A DNA stretch of 64,000 nt, from NCBI GenBank assembly GCA_017577615.1, contig PKRE01000008.1, positions 1 to 64,000 on the forward strand. The letters are read 5' to 3'. Shown one piece after another: positions 26,936 to 36,397 of the stretch. The notes under the pieces were generated by a model, which was not told where the DNA came from, did not search any database, and saw nothing but the letters and a program-made list of their open reading frames with translations. The position numbers and the translations under genes are program-made. Position 1 is the stretch's first letter, and every line of letters begins with the position of its first letter. Source of the DNA: Gammaproteobacteria bacterium. GTDB lineage: Bacteria > Pseudomonadota > Gammaproteobacteria > Steroidobacterales > Steroidobacteraceae.

Positions 26936-28132
26936 TCATGGCCGCTCTGCTGAGATCGATGCGTGGTCCGAGCCGTTCCATACCTGAATGAAGCTCTCCA
27001 TCTCCGCAGCCGGCATCGCCGCCGCGATGAAATCGCCTTGGAGCGCATCGCATCCTGCCTGATCCAAGAATTCGAACTGCGCGGCCGTTTCCACACCTTC
27101 GGCACAGGTGGTAAGCGACAGATTGTGCGCGAGCTCGACGATCGCGCGCACCACCGTCGCAGCGGCCTTGCTCGTGCCGAGGTCAGCGACAAGGCTGCCG
27201 TCGATCTTCACTTCATTGAACGGCATCTTGTACAGCTGGGTGAGCGAGGAGGTGCCGGTGCCGAAGTCGTCGAGCGACAAGCCGATTCCGCGGACGCGCA
27301 AGCGCGTGAAGATGTCCATGACAAGATCCGGATCGTCGAGCGATGCCCCTTCGGTCACCTCGAGAATGAGCTGCTCTGGCGCGGTGTCGAACTCGCGGAG
27401 AATCCTGTTGAGACGGTCCGGGAACTCCAGATCCTGAACGAGCTTGGGCGAGAGGTTGACTGCGACCGAGAGCTCGAGACCGCGCTGGCGCCAGTGGCCC
27501 AGCTGGCGGATTGCATCGGTCATGACGAAGTCGGTGACACTGGCGATGAGACCAGATTGCTCCGCAAGCGCCAAGAATTCGCCCGGGTAGAGCAGCCCCA
27601 GGCTCGGGTGGCGCCACCTCACGAGCGCCTCGGCGCTGCGGACCTGCCAATCGCTGTCGCAACGCACGACCTTCGGCTGGTAGTGGACGACGAGCTCGTG
27701 CTCTTCGATGGCACGACGAAGATCGTCCGCCGAGATGCGCGCGCCGGGGTCGAGATGCTTCATCAGCAGCGCTTCGATGTCTTCCAGCATCACCGGCTTC
27801 TGCAGCGTGCCCACCATGCGCAAGCCCAACGATTCGCCGAGCTGCCGCGCGCTGGCAAGCACCCGTTGATCCATACCGCTCGCCAAGAGCACGCTGGCGT
27901 TGATGCCCTGGCGTGCCAAATAACGCAAGGCCTCGATGCCATCCATGCCCGGCATCTGCAGATCGAGCAGAATCAGAGCGGGGTGGCGCGTGGCCAGTTG
28001 CTCGCGAAATCGCGTAGCGCTGTCGGCTGTGATGACTTCACAGCCCACGCCTTCGCCGATCTGCTCGATCAACTCGAGAAAGTCGACTTCATCGTCGACG
28101 ACCAGCAATAGATTCCGCTCAGGGCGAGACAC
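26936..28132 (-). CDS. Response regulator with EAL (c-di-GMP phosphodiesterase) output, copy 2
   Basis: 398 residues from a GTG start at 28132. A receiver (1-125, phospho-Asp in LILLDLQMPGMDG) is followed by an EAL domain (about 140-390) with EALVRW, VNLSPK, LEVTEG, DDFGTGTSS, VKID and EGVET present, so catalysis is likely. The end of the EAL domain (GDFIAAAMPA) differs from the usual YFIGRP. The start lies inside the upstream hybrid kinase gene (stop at 28119-28121), so the two overlap by 14 bases. It matches EAL regulator 1 along its length, including the unusual linker with a KP-V/I-LLED motif. Confidence 0.92.
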   Translation of the reverse strand: MSRPERNLLLVVDDEVDFLELIEQIGEGVGCEVITADSATRFREQLATRHPALILLDLQMPGMDGIEALRYLARQGINASVLLASGMDQRVLASARQLGESLGLRMVGTLQKPVMLEDIEALLMKHLDPGARISADDLRRAIEEHELVVHYQPKVVRCDSDWQVRSAEALVRWRHPSLGLLYPGEFLALAEQSGLIASVTDFVMTDAIRQLGHWRQRGLELSVAVNLSPKLVQDLEFPDRLNRILREFDTAPEQLILEVTEGASLDDPDLVMDIFTRLRVRGIGLSLDDFGTGTSSLTQLYKMPFNEVKIDGSLVADLGTSKAAATVVRAIVELAHNLSLTTCAEGVETAAQFEFLDQAGCDALQGDFIAAAMPAAEMESFIQVWNGSDHASISAERP

Positions 28133-30893
28133 AATGTGGCTCCTTCTTTGCATCCAATAACGCACGTACGCGCCGTGCCAGATCCTCAACGGTATACGGC
28201 TTGTGCAGCAGCTCGATGCTTCCGTCGAGCACGCCCCGGCGCATGTTCCCGCTTTCGCTGAAACCCGACGTCATGAGGATGCGTAGGTCGGGACGATGTT
28301 CCCTGAGCTTCAGCACGAGCTGCGAGCCAAGCATCCCACCGGGCAGCATGACATCCGAGAACACGAGCGCAATGTCCTCGTGCCGCTCGAACAGCACGAG
28401 CGCCTCTTGCGCATCGGCCGCCTCGAGGACGCGATAGCCCAAGCTACTCAAGATGTCTACGGCAGTACGACGCACCTCTGCATTGTCCTCGACGACCAGG
28501 AGCAGCTCACTACCCGTCGGCGGATCCCCTGGGTCTTTTGCATCTGCAGCAGCAGCAACCGAGGCATGAACCCTCGGAAAGTATAGGTGGACCGTCGTGC
28601 CCTGGTTTGGGGCGCTCGTGATATGCACGTGGCCACCGGATTGCTTGACGAACCCGTAAACCATCGAGAGACCGAGGCCCGTGCCCTTGCCCACGTCTTT
28701 CGTTGTGAAGAACGGCTCGAACACGCGCTTGAGCACCTGAGGCGGCATGCCGACGCCGGTGTCCTGGATCTCGAGCAAGGCATATTCGCCAGACGCGAGC
28801 GGCTCTGAGCCGCGGACTCGATCCGCCTCCACGACACTGTTGCGGGTACGAATGGTGATCGTCCCCCCGTTCGGTAACGCGTCGCGTGCGTTGATCACCA
28901 GATTGAGGACGGCACTTTCGAGCTGCGAAGGATCGACTCGTATGGGCCAGAGCTGCGACGCGAGCTCGAGCTTGATCTCGATGTCGCTTGCAAGCGTTCG
29001 GCGCAACAGCTCACACATTCCGCCGATCATCGTGTTCAGATCCACGATACGCGGCTCGAGCACCTGCTGGCGCGCAAATGCAAGCAAGCGTCGCGTCAGC
29101 GCCGCGCCGCGCATCGCCGCGCTCAGCGCCGTCTCCGTCTGCCGCAGCTGACGTGGGTTCTCCCGCAACGAGCGCGCAAGCAGCTGCAGATTGCCGATGA
29201 TGACCGACAATAGATTATTGAAGTCGTGCGCGATGCCGCCGGTGAGCCGACCGACCGCCTCCATTTTCTGGCTTTGATGTAGCACGGCCTCGAGCTGGCG
29301 CTTGTCGGTCATGTCGCGTGCCACGATGATGCAACCTTGCAGCTCGCCCTGGCCGTATTCGTCATGATGCGGCAGGAACAGCGCTTCCAGGTCGAGCACG
29401 CGCCCTGAGGCGGCACGGAATTTCCCCTGCGCCTCGGACGGCTTGCCCGCCAAAGCCTCACTCACGTTGTGAGCGATGGCGCTATAGCGCCGATCGCCGA
29501 TGACGTCGTTGATCACGCGTCCGCGGCTGCTTGCGAGCGGCACTGCGAACAAATCCTGGAAGTTGCGATTGGCGTAGACGATGCGCTGATCGCGATCGAC
29601 ATAGGCAATGAAGAGCGGCAAGGAATCGAGAATCGTGCCGTAGAAGTCCTGGCTGCGGGTCAACGCCTCTTCCGCAGCGATCTGCGCAGTGATGTCGCTG
29701 ATCGATCCAGACAGGCGCAGCGGACGACCAGCCGGATCGCGCACTGCCTCGCCACGCAGCCTGCACCAAAGCGTCTCGCCCGTGCGCGTGAGAATGCGAC
29801 AACGCAAGTCCAACTTGGCGCGATTCTCCAAGTGTGCGCGAATCTTCGCCAACACGAGTGTCCGATCATCGGGATGCAGCGCGTTCTGAAAGGACGCAAA
29901 TGTGTCTGGGAACTCCGCTTCGTCGCGACCGACGATCTCGCGAAAGCGCGCGGCGTACCAGACATGCCCAGTCAACAGGTCCCAGTCGTACAAGCCGTCG
30001 GAAGTGCCGCGCACCGCGCGTTCCCAGCGCTCCTGCACGGCCCTCATGTCCTGCACGGTCCGGTGCCTGCTGGTGACGTCAGTGAGCACGCCGATCATGC
30101 GCAACGGCCGCCCCTCGGCATCGCGCTGCACGACCTTTGCGTAAGCCTGGAACCATCTGCGTGCTCCGCGCGCAATGACGAGCGAATACTCGCTGGCAAA
30201 GTGAGCGCTGCGGCCGTGGTAGTGATCCTCGAACTGTTGCAGCACTTCAGGACGATCGCCCGGGAGCAACAGCCTTTCGTGCAGCGCCTGGCGTGTGAGC
30301 AACTCTTCGGGATCGATCTCGAGCGACTGGCGCCATCCATCGTTGTAGTAGATCTCATCGAGGACAATGTTCCAGTCCCACATCGCCAAGCCGCCCGCTT
30401 CGATTGCGACATCGAGCCTGGCTTCGCTGGTGCGCAAGGATTCGCGCGTGCTCTTGTACGCGCTGATGTCCTCGATCGTGACGAGGAACATTCCGTTGCG
30501 TTGCTTGCCTGAGCAAGACAGTCGCGCCCAGAACGGACCACGGTTATTGGAATAGATGAGCCATTCGATGCCGGCGACGCGTGTACCGCTGAATGCGCTG
30601 CGCACCTGCTGCTGCGCGAGCGGCTCACTCTGCGGACCCGCGAACAGCTGCCACAACGGCTGCGATCGCAGCTGCTCCATGGTGTAGCCCGTCATGCGCA
30701 CGAGCTCGGCATTCGCATGCAGCAGAATCGGCGTGAGGCCCCGAGCGTCGAACAGCAGCACGCCATACGGCAAACTGTCGAGCAAGACAGTCATGTCGCG
30801 AGACGTTGTGTCGGTGGCGATCCCACCCATAGTCGATTGAACTTGCCTGTGTGATTTCACGCGGTGCACGCCGGATTGACGAGCTTGCGCCAC
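28119..30893 (-). CDS. PAS hybrid histidine kinase with C-terminal receiver, copy 2
   Basis: Up to 924 residues from GTG 30893; ATG 30830 is an alternative start, and neither has a clear ribosome-binding site. No membrane helix. Four PAS/PAC domains lie at about 35-150, 155-280, 290-410 and 420-530. The kinase core has GRLTGGIAHDFNNLLSV with phospho-acceptor His556 (counted from 30893), LNLVINARDAL and GTGLGLSMV. The C-terminal receiver (about 795-915) has its Asp in LVFSDVMLPGG. The kinase and receiver parts closely resemble hybrid kinase 1; the sensor part differs. It is co-transcribed with EAL regulator 2. Confidence 0.9.
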   Translation of the reverse strand: MAQARQSGVHRVKSHRQVQSTMGGIATDTTSRDMTVLLDSLPYGVLLFDARGLTPILLHANAELVRMTGYTMEQLRSQPLWQLFAGPQSEPLAQQQVRSAFSGTRVAGIEWLIYSNNRGPFWARLSCSGKQRNGMFLVTIEDISAYKSTRESLRTSEARLDVAIEAGGLAMWDWNIVLDEIYYNDGWRQSLEIDPEELLTRQALHERLLLPGDRPEVLQQFEDHYHGRSAHFASEYSLVIARGARRWFQAYAKVVQRDAEGRPLRMIGVLTDVTSRHRTVQDMRAVQERWERAVRGTSDGLYDWDLLTGHVWYAARFREIVGRDEAEFPDTFASFQNALHPDDRTLVLAKIRAHLENRAKLDLRCRILTRTGETLWCRLRGEAVRDPAGRPLRLSGSISDITAQIAAEEALTRSQDFYGTILDSLPLFIAYVDRDQRIVYANRNFQDLFAVPLASSRGRVINDVIGDRRYSAIAHNVSEALAGKPSEAQGKFRAASGRVLDLEALFLPHHDEYGQGELQGCIIVARDMTDKRQLEAVLHQSQKMEAVGRLTGGIAHDFNNLLSVIIGNLQLLARSLRENPRQLRQTETALSAAMRGAALTRRLLAFARQQVLEPRIVDLNTMIGGMCELLRRTLASDIEIKLELASQLWPIRVDPSQLESAVLNLVINARDALPNGGTITIRTRNSVVEADRVRGSEPLASGEYALLEIQDTGVGMPPQVLKRVFEPFFTTKDVGKGTGLGLSMVYGFVKQSGGHVHITSAPNQGTTVHLYFPRVHASVAAAADAKDPGDPPTGSELLLVVEDNAEVRRTAVDILSSLGYRVLEAADAQEALVLFERHEDIALVFSDVMLPGGMLGSQLVLKLREHRPDLRILMTSGFSESGNMRRGVLDGSIELLHKPYTVEDLARRVRALLDAKKEPHCVSP
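28140..28145 (-). promoter_or_regulatory. Ribosome-binding site fixing the GTG start of EAL regulator 2
   Basis: On the minus strand AAGGAG is followed by seven bases and GTG (28132-28130). A reading frame further upstream has Met codons at 28153 and 28189, but they lie deep inside the kinase frame and add residues without similarity to the paralog. Confidence 0.75.
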
Positions 30894-30979
30894 AATGGCG
30901 AATAAATCTGTGTGGCATCGCGCGACTGGCGCGATTTGAGGAAACCCCTGAACGGTGATGTCGGAGAGAGCGGGAAGCG

Positions 30980-32104
30980 TTATGTCACTCTAGGCGGCTT
31001 GGGCGGGCCTGAGGACTCTCGCACCACCAAGCGAGGCATGAACGTCGAGGCGCTTGGTGTCGGCCCAGGCAGGTTCGCCACGCGCGCCATGAGCTTCTCA
31101 GCGGCTGTGCGTCCCATGTCCCGAATCGGCTGGTGCATCGTCGTCAATGAGGGGCACAAGCGCGATGCGAGCGGACTGTCGTCGAAGCCAATCACCGTCA
31201 GATCGTCAGGAATCTTGAACCCACGGAGGTAAGCCGTGCGATAGACACCCGCTGCCGTTTCGTCATTACCCGCGAAAATCGCGGTCGGACGTGGGTTGCG
31301 CGAGAGCAGCACGTCGGCACAGGCGGCGCCAGACTCGAATGTGTACTGCCCCTCGATCACGAATTCCGGCGGCAGGCTCAGGCCGCGCTCCGTCAAGGCA
31401 CGCGAGAAGCCGGCCAGACGCTCGTGCGATGAGCGATAGCTGGCAGGGCCGGCAATCATTGCGATGCGCGTATGTCCAAGCTGCACGAGATGCTCGGCCA
31501 CCTGCTCGGCTGACTCACGATCCCGCGACAGCACCAGATTCTCGATCTCATCCAGCGGCGCGGACAGCACGCGCACGTACGGGCACTTGAGCGACTTCAG
31601 CAGCGCAGCCAGTGAGTCGTCCTCGGAGATAGGAGGTAAAAGAATGACTCCGTCGAGTTTCTGCCGCGTGACGAGCTGCTCGATGTCGCTCAAGAACTCG
31701 GGGCTCGTCCGATCGCACGGGTGCACGACCAGCTCATAGCCGCTCTTACGCAAGGCCCCGAGCGCACCTTCTTGGATGTTGATGACGTAGGCTGCGTTCG
31801 GGTTGTCGTAGATGAGCCCCATGCGGAACGAGCGCCGGAAAGCCAGGCCACGAGCCTGCGGATCGGGCGTGAAGCCAAGTTGCTTGATGACGGCCGCGAC
31901 GCGGTTGCGCGTCTCTTCACGCACGAACGGCGATTCGTTGATCACACGCGACACCGTCTTCTTGGAGACGTTGGCGAGCCGCGCCACGTCGTTGATCGTG
32001 GGTCTGCGCTCCATTTTCGCCGCATGCGCGATCGGTGCCGAGGCTTGATGAGCTTCGGACGAAGACACCACGCGGTGCGTCGTCGCGGCTGACTTCTTAG
32101 GCAT
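30980..32104 (-). CDS. LacI family transcriptional regulator
   Basis: 374 residues from ATG 32104. An unusual ~32-residue N-terminal extension precedes the LacI helix-turn-helix (TINDVARLANVSKKTVSRVI) and hinge. The periplasmic-binding-protein-like effector domain contains LGHTRIAMIAGP, ERLAGFSRAL, IFAGNDETAAGVYR and IGFDDSPLASRLCPSLTTM. It diverges from the dehydrogenase gene at 32389 and probably represses it in the absence of a sugar or sugar-acid effector. The effector cannot be predicted beyond the polyol/hexuronate context. Confidence 0.93.
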   Translation of the reverse strand: MPKKSAATTHRVVSSSEAHQASAPIAHAAKMERRPTINDVARLANVSKKTVSRVINESPFVREETRNRVAAVIKQLGFTPDPQARGLAFRRSFRMGLIYDNPNAAYVINIQEGALGALRKSGYELVVHPCDRTSPEFLSDIEQLVTRQKLDGVILLPPISEDDSLAALLKSLKCPYVRVLSAPLDEIENLVLSRDRESAEQVAEHLVQLGHTRIAMIAGPASYRSSHERLAGFSRALTERGLSLPPEFVIEGQYTFESGAACADVLLSRNPRPTAIFAGNDETAAGVYRTAYLRGFKIPDDLTVIGFDDSPLASRLCPSLTTMHQPIRDMGRTAAEKLMARVANLPGPTPSASTFMPRLVVRESSGPPKPPRVT

Positions 32105-32158
32105 GATCTTCCTGCCACTGCGGCGCATGCGCGCCGATCCGATCTGTTTTGTTTGGAT

Positions 32159-32174
32159 ACTGCGAGCTCGCGGT
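32159..32174. promoter_or_regulatory. Candidate operator in the LacI/dehydrogenase divergent region
   Basis: ACTGCGAGCTCGCGGT is a 16-bp palindrome with one mismatched pair (core GCGAGCTCGC perfect), 55 bp upstream of the regulator start. LacI-type operators are palindromes of this size but normally have a central CG, which this lacks. The remainder of the 284-bp gap (32105-32388) shows no other feature I can defend. Confidence 0.25.
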
Positions 32175-32388
32175 CAGCATACAACGGCCCGGCCGTCGCT
32201 TGAACGATCCGGGCTACAAAGCAGCGATGTCACTGAAAGGCACGAGCCAGTATCATCGCGCTCTCAAGCGTGCAGAGGGCCTTCATCGCCGCAGCCATTC
32301 GTCGTCCTGCCATGTCCTTGTTCATCCCAAGCGTGCTGCGCATCGCAACCCGCTCCCGTAACGTAGAGCTTTCAGCCTGAGGACTGTC

Positions 32389-33855
32389 ATGTCTTCATTG
32401 AACCATCGCTCGCTGCCTGCGCTCGCCGCGCGTGGCATCCAAGTCCCTCGCTACGATCGTGAGCACATCGAAGTCGGGGTCGTACATTTCGGACCAGGCG
32501 CCTTCCATCGTGCGCACCAGGCGTATTACCTGGATGAGGCCCTCGGTGCCGACCCGCGTTGGGGCATCTGCGAAGTGTCGCTACAAAGCTCCGGCGTGCG
32601 CGATGCGCTCGCACCGCAGGATGGGCTCTACACGATCGCAGTGCTGGACGAGCACCCAGGCTATCGCGTGATCGGCGCGATCAAACAAATGCTGGTCGCA
32701 CGCGAATCGCCGGCCGCCGTGCTCGAGCGGCTGGTCGACCCAGCCACGAAGCTCGTCACTGCAACGATTACCGAGAAGGGCTATTGCTTGCGACCGGACG
32801 GCGGGCTCGACACGCAGCATCCTGAGGTCCAGCACGACGTGCAGCACCCGCATGCGCCGCACACGTTGATCGGCTATCTCGTGCAGGCGCTCAAACAGCG
32901 CCGGGAGGCGAACGTGCCGCCGCCCAACATCGTGAGCTGCGATAACTTGGCTGATAACGGCAAACGCTTACGTCGCGCGGTCGTCGAGCTCGCGGCGCTG
33001 TCCGACGGCGATCTTGCCAAATGGATCGAACGAGAAGTGCCGTTCCCATGCACGATGGTCGACAGCATCACGCCCGCCACGGACGATGCGCTGCGTGCGC
33101 GCGTGGCCGCCGCGCTCGGCGTGGAGGATCGTTGGCCCGTGCAGCGCGAGGCATTCTGTCAGTGGGTGATCGAGGACGTCATGCAAGGGCCGACGCCGGA
33201 CTGGGCCGCCATCGGCGTGACGATCACGAACGACGTCGCCGGCTTCGAGCGCGCCAAGCTGCGCTTGCTGAACGGTGCTCATTCGACGCTTGCCTATGTC
33301 GGATCGCTCGCAGGTCTGGAAACGGTATACGAGGCGATCAGTCATCCGGACCTCGACCGCTTCGTGCAACGGCTCATGCGTGAGGATTTCCGTGCGAGCC
33401 TGCGCGCTCCGCAAGGTCTGGATCTCGATCACTACATCGACGCCGTGCTGGAACGCTTCCGCAATCCGGCGATTCGCCACCTGCTGGCGCAGATTGCGTG
33501 GGACGGCTCGCAAAAGTTGCCGTTTCGCATTCTCAACACGATCGTCGAAGCGCTCGAGGCGGGTCGGCCGATCGCCCGCATGTGTGTACCCATTGCGGCG
33601 TGGTTTCACTTCGTGCGCCGCAAGGCCGCCAACGGTGACACCATCGTCGATCCGATGGCCGATGCATTGAGCGAGATCGGCCAGCGCTGCACCGGAGAAG
33701 CGGCGCACGATGTGAGTGCCTTCATGAACCTGCCCCGCTTCTGGCCCGCACGGCTCGCGAGCAACGAGCTCGTCCGTCATGGCCTCACACGCGCGTACGA
33801 GCAGCTAGCGACAGTGCAGAAGCCTGCCGACCTAAAGCTCGACTGCTTTCTGTAG
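32389..33855 (+). CDS. Mannitol dehydrogenase family oxidoreductase (mannitol/fructuronate reductase type)
   Basis: 488 residues, normal length for long-chain polyol dehydrogenases and UxuB. The N-terminal NAD(P)-binding part contains VVHFGPGAFHRAHQAYYLDEAL. NIVSCDNLADNGKRLRR and PCTMVDSITPAT are family signatures, and the catalytic Lys region is RLLNGAHSTLAYVG (typically K-x5-N-x2-H; here KLRLLNGAH). It reduces fructuronate or oxidises mannitol/arabinitol; the exact substrate is undecided. Control by the divergent LacI regulator and the aldehyde dehydrogenase 350 bp downstream suggest a small sugar-acid or polyol catabolic locus. Confidence 0.9.
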   Translation: MSSLNHRSLPALAARGIQVPRYDREHIEVGVVHFGPGAFHRAHQAYYLDEALGADPRWGICEVSLQSSGVRDALAPQDGLYTIAVLDEHPGYRVIGAIKQMLVARESPAAVLERLVDPATKLVTATITEKGYCLRPDGGLDTQHPEVQHDVQHPHAPHTLIGYLVQALKQRREANVPPPNIVSCDNLADNGKRLRRAVVELAALSDGDLAKWIEREVPFPCTMVDSITPATDDALRARVAAALGVEDRWPVQREAFCQWVIEDVMQGPTPDWAAIGVTITNDVAGFERAKLRLLNGAHSTLAYVGSLAGLETVYEAISHPDLDRFVQRLMREDFRASLRAPQGLDLDHYIDAVLERFRNPAIRHLLAQIAWDGSQKLPFRILNTIVEALEAGRPIARMCVPIAAWFHFVRRKAANGDTIVDPMADALSEIGQRCTGEAAHDVSAFMNLPRFWPARLASNELVRHGLTRAYEQLATVQKPADLKLDCFL

Positions 33856-34208
33856 GCGCAGGTAGGCCACGTCGTGGAAGCTGCGAGCGCTGCGCACCAG
33901 CCGCCCGCGCTCGCTCAGCGAGCCCTGAGCACCCTCGGCGTGTTCTGATACTGATATCGGCCGCATCCTACGTCAGCTGTATGACACCGGCGTAATCAGA
34001 CCAAGAGAGGACGCTCCTCGGAACCCCGCCTGGCGCGCCGGCGCGACCATCTTGGCGGGGGCCAGGCCGGGCTCTGATCTGCAAGTCGCGCCCTTGCGGC
34101 ACGGGCAGCCGCAACAGTATCCGAGACGCCAGTGCCGTATCATGCCTAGCGGCGACAGTCCCTCCCTAGCGAAGCCATAGACCTCGGGCATCCCAACAGG
34201 TAATTCTC
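33856..34208. other. 353-bp gap without recognisable gene
   Basis: No frame shows a domain or family-like composition. It should carry the terminator of the dehydrogenase gene and the promoter of the aldehyde dehydrogenase gene, but neither has a clear hairpin-T-run or -35/-10 pair. Confidence 0.4.
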
Positions 34209-35639
34209 ATGTACGACTTCAGACGCTTTTTCATCGACGGCGCATGGACGGCACCGAGCGGACGACGCGAGCTCGACGTGATCAATCCGGCGACCGAAGA
34301 GCCCATCGGTCAGATCCTGCTCGGGACCGCGGAGGATGTCGACGCTGCTGTCGCAGCAGCGCGCACTGCCTTTGCATCGTTCGCCGAGACGAGTCGCGAG
34401 GAGCGTATCGCCCTGCTCGAGAACATCATCTCGGTCTATCGCCGCCGGATTGATGAGGTGGCGCGCGCGATCTCGGACGAGATGGGCGCGCCGATGAAGT
34501 TTGCACGGCATGCCCAAGCTGCAAGCGGTCTCGAGCATCTCACGACCACGCTCGCCGTGCTCAAAGAGTTCGAGTTCGAGGAAACGCTGGGCTCGACCCT
34601 CATCCGCCGCGAACCGATCGGCGTGTGTGCGCTCATCACGCCCTGGAACTGGCCGATCAACCAGATCAGCTGCAAGGTTGCGCCAGCGCTCGCAGCCGGC
34701 TGCACGATGGTGCTGAAGCCCAGCGAAGTCGCGCCGCTCAGCGCACACGTGTTCGCCGAGATTCTTGAAGAAGCCGGCGTGCCGCAGGGGGTGTTCAATC
34801 TCGTGGACGGCGACGGACCCACCGTGGGTGAGGCGCTCGCGCGGCACCCCGATGTCGATATGGTCTCGTTCACCGGCTCAACTCGTGCAGGGATCCTGGT
34901 CGCCAAGGTGGCGGCCGACACAGTCAAGCGCGTCACGCAAGAGCTCGGCGGCAAGTCGGCAAACATCATCCTGGAGGATGCCGACTTGAACGCCGCCGTG
35001 AAAAAAGGCGTGTTGTCGATGATGTCGAATACGGGACAGTCGTGTAACGCACCCTCTCGCATGCTCGTCCCGGAAACGCTCTACGAGCAGGCAGTCGAGA
35101 TCGCAAAAAGCGTCGTCAGCAAAGTGGTGGTCGGTGACCCCAAGGCTGACGGCGTCACGATGGGCCCGTTGGCCAACAAGGCACAGTTCGAAAAGGTGCA
35201 GCGGCTCATCCGGAAAGGTATCGAAGAAGGCGCGACGCTCGTTGCCGGCGGACCGGGCCGACCGGAAGGCTTGGACAAGGGCTATTTCGTGCGCCCGACG
35301 ATCTTCGCGAACGTCAACAATTCCATGACGATCGCACGCGAGGAAATCTTCGGCCCGGTGCTCGTGATGATTCCTTATCGCGACGTGGAGGAGGCCATCC
35401 GTATCGCCAATGACACGGTGTACGGGCTGTCCGGTTACGTTTATTCGGGCGACATCGAGCAAGCGCGTCGCGTCGCGCGTCGTCTACGTACCGGCATGGT
35501 CCATTTGAACGGCGCGCCGACCGATCCGCGTGCGCCTTTCGGCGGGTATAAGCAATCCGGCAACGGCCGCGAATGGGGGCGTGAAGGACTGAAAGAGTTC
35601 TTGGAGATCAAGGCGGTGATGGGGTACACCCAGGGATGA
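34209..35639 (+). CDS. NAD(P)-dependent aldehyde dehydrogenase family protein
   Basis: 476 residues, full length. The N-terminal FIDGAWTAPSGRREL is followed by the nucleotide-binding region ITPWNWPINQ and KPSEVAPLSA, FTGSTRAG, catalytic Glu245 in QELGGKSANI and nucleophile Cys279 in GQSCNAPSRM, EEIFGPVL, and a PFGGYKQSGNGRE C-terminus. Oxidises an aldehyde to the acid in the cytoplasm; the substrate is unknown. SCNAPSR instead of the common CCAGSR matches a subgroup often annotated as aldehyde dehydrogenase DhaS/betaine-aldehyde-like. The start is supported by normal family N-terminus. Confidence 0.92.
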   Translation: MYDFRRFFIDGAWTAPSGRRELDVINPATEEPIGQILLGTAEDVDAAVAAARTAFASFAETSREERIALLENIISVYRRRIDEVARAISDEMGAPMKFARHAQAASGLEHLTTTLAVLKEFEFEETLGSTLIRREPIGVCALITPWNWPINQISCKVAPALAAGCTMVLKPSEVAPLSAHVFAEILEEAGVPQGVFNLVDGDGPTVGEALARHPDVDMVSFTGSTRAGILVAKVAADTVKRVTQELGGKSANIILEDADLNAAVKKGVLSMMSNTGQSCNAPSRMLVPETLYEQAVEIAKSVVSKVVVGDPKADGVTMGPLANKAQFEKVQRLIRKGIEEGATLVAGGPGRPEGLDKGYFVRPTIFANVNNSMTIAREEIFGPVLVMIPYRDVEEAIRIANDTVYGLSGYVYSGDIEQARRVARRLRTGMVHLNGAPTDPRAPFGGYKQSGNGREWGREGLKEFLEIKAVMGYTQG

Positions 35640-35697
35640 TGCGCCGGGCGGCGGGCAAGCGCATGCAGTCACAGCCGGCGGTCACGATCCCGCCGCC

Positions 35698-36384
35698 TTA
35701 CCTCACCGGCCCCACGCTCGGCTCGCGCGGCGCGACTGCGCCTTCGCGCCGGTCGAAGATGCGGCGGACTTTCATGCCCGCCAACTCGGTTTGCCCGCGC
35801 CAGGTCATTTGATATTCAAGTTGACCGGTCTTCCGCAGGAGCCGAAACCGCTCGACCACGCTGGGGCCGTTGCGAGTCTTGCGCTCGATCACAAATGACT
35901 CTCCGTTCCAGCCGGCACGCAGGTCGGCGAGTTGGCCCTCCGGCATGGAAACTTGACTGCGCGAGCCGGCCTCGAAGCGGCGCGTCTCGACTGCCGACGC
36001 GATCTCGATACGCCGTCCATCCTGCTCGATGCGTAATGTCGGGCTGATGTTCAGCATCCGGCGATACAACGCCAGCTCGCGCTCGCGTCGCCGCTGCGCC
36101 CGTTCGCGCGCTGCGCGCGTCGTCTGCGCATCGAGGCTGTCACGGTCGAGCTGGGAAAGCACACCGTCGCCGCCGTGCCAGCGCTCCATCTGCCTGCGCC
36201 ACCGCTCACGCTCGCGTGCCAGCCGCTCGGACAACATCCGCTCAACATTGTCGCTTTGCGCGTGGTTGAGAACCCAATGGCCGCTGAGATCGACCGCCCG
36301 CGACGGCAACGCGTCGTATGCCGCCGCCTCGACCACGGCGAGCACGAAAAGCAATAGCACTGGTGCTCGTAACCAAAGGAACAT
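35698..36384 (-). CDS. Secreted protein of unknown function
   Basis: 228 residues from ATG 36384. A clear signal peptide (MFLWLRAPVLLLFVLAVVEA, cleavage near EAAA) is followed by LSGHWVLNHAQSDN, an arginine/glutamate-rich helical stretch (about 55-110), then beta-type sequence with LRIEQDGRRIEIAS, WNGESFVIERKT and FRLLRKTGQLEYQM. I do not recognise the family. The repeated short strands resemble lipocalin-like exported hypotheticals. The gene starts 14 bases after the stop of the phosphoribosyltransferase gene on the same strand, so the two are likely co-transcribed. Confidence 0.7.
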   Translation of the reverse strand: MFLWLRAPVLLLFVLAVVEAAAYDALPSRAVDLSGHWVLNHAQSDNVERMLSERLARERERWRRQMERWHGGDGVLSQLDRDSLDAQTTRAARERAQRRRERELALYRRMLNISPTLRIEQDGRRIEIASAVETRRFEAGSRSQVSMPEGQLADLRAGWNGESFVIERKTRNGPSVVERFRLLRKTGQLEYQMTWRGQTELAGMKVRRIFDRREGAVAPREPSVGPVR

Positions 36385-36397
36385 CGCGCGCTCGCGC

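Noticed and set aside
28153..28189. Upstream Met codons for EAL regulator 2
   Set aside because: They lie inside the hybrid kinase frame, lack a ribosome-binding site and add residues not present in the paralog; the GTG at 28132 has AAGGAG at ideal spacing.
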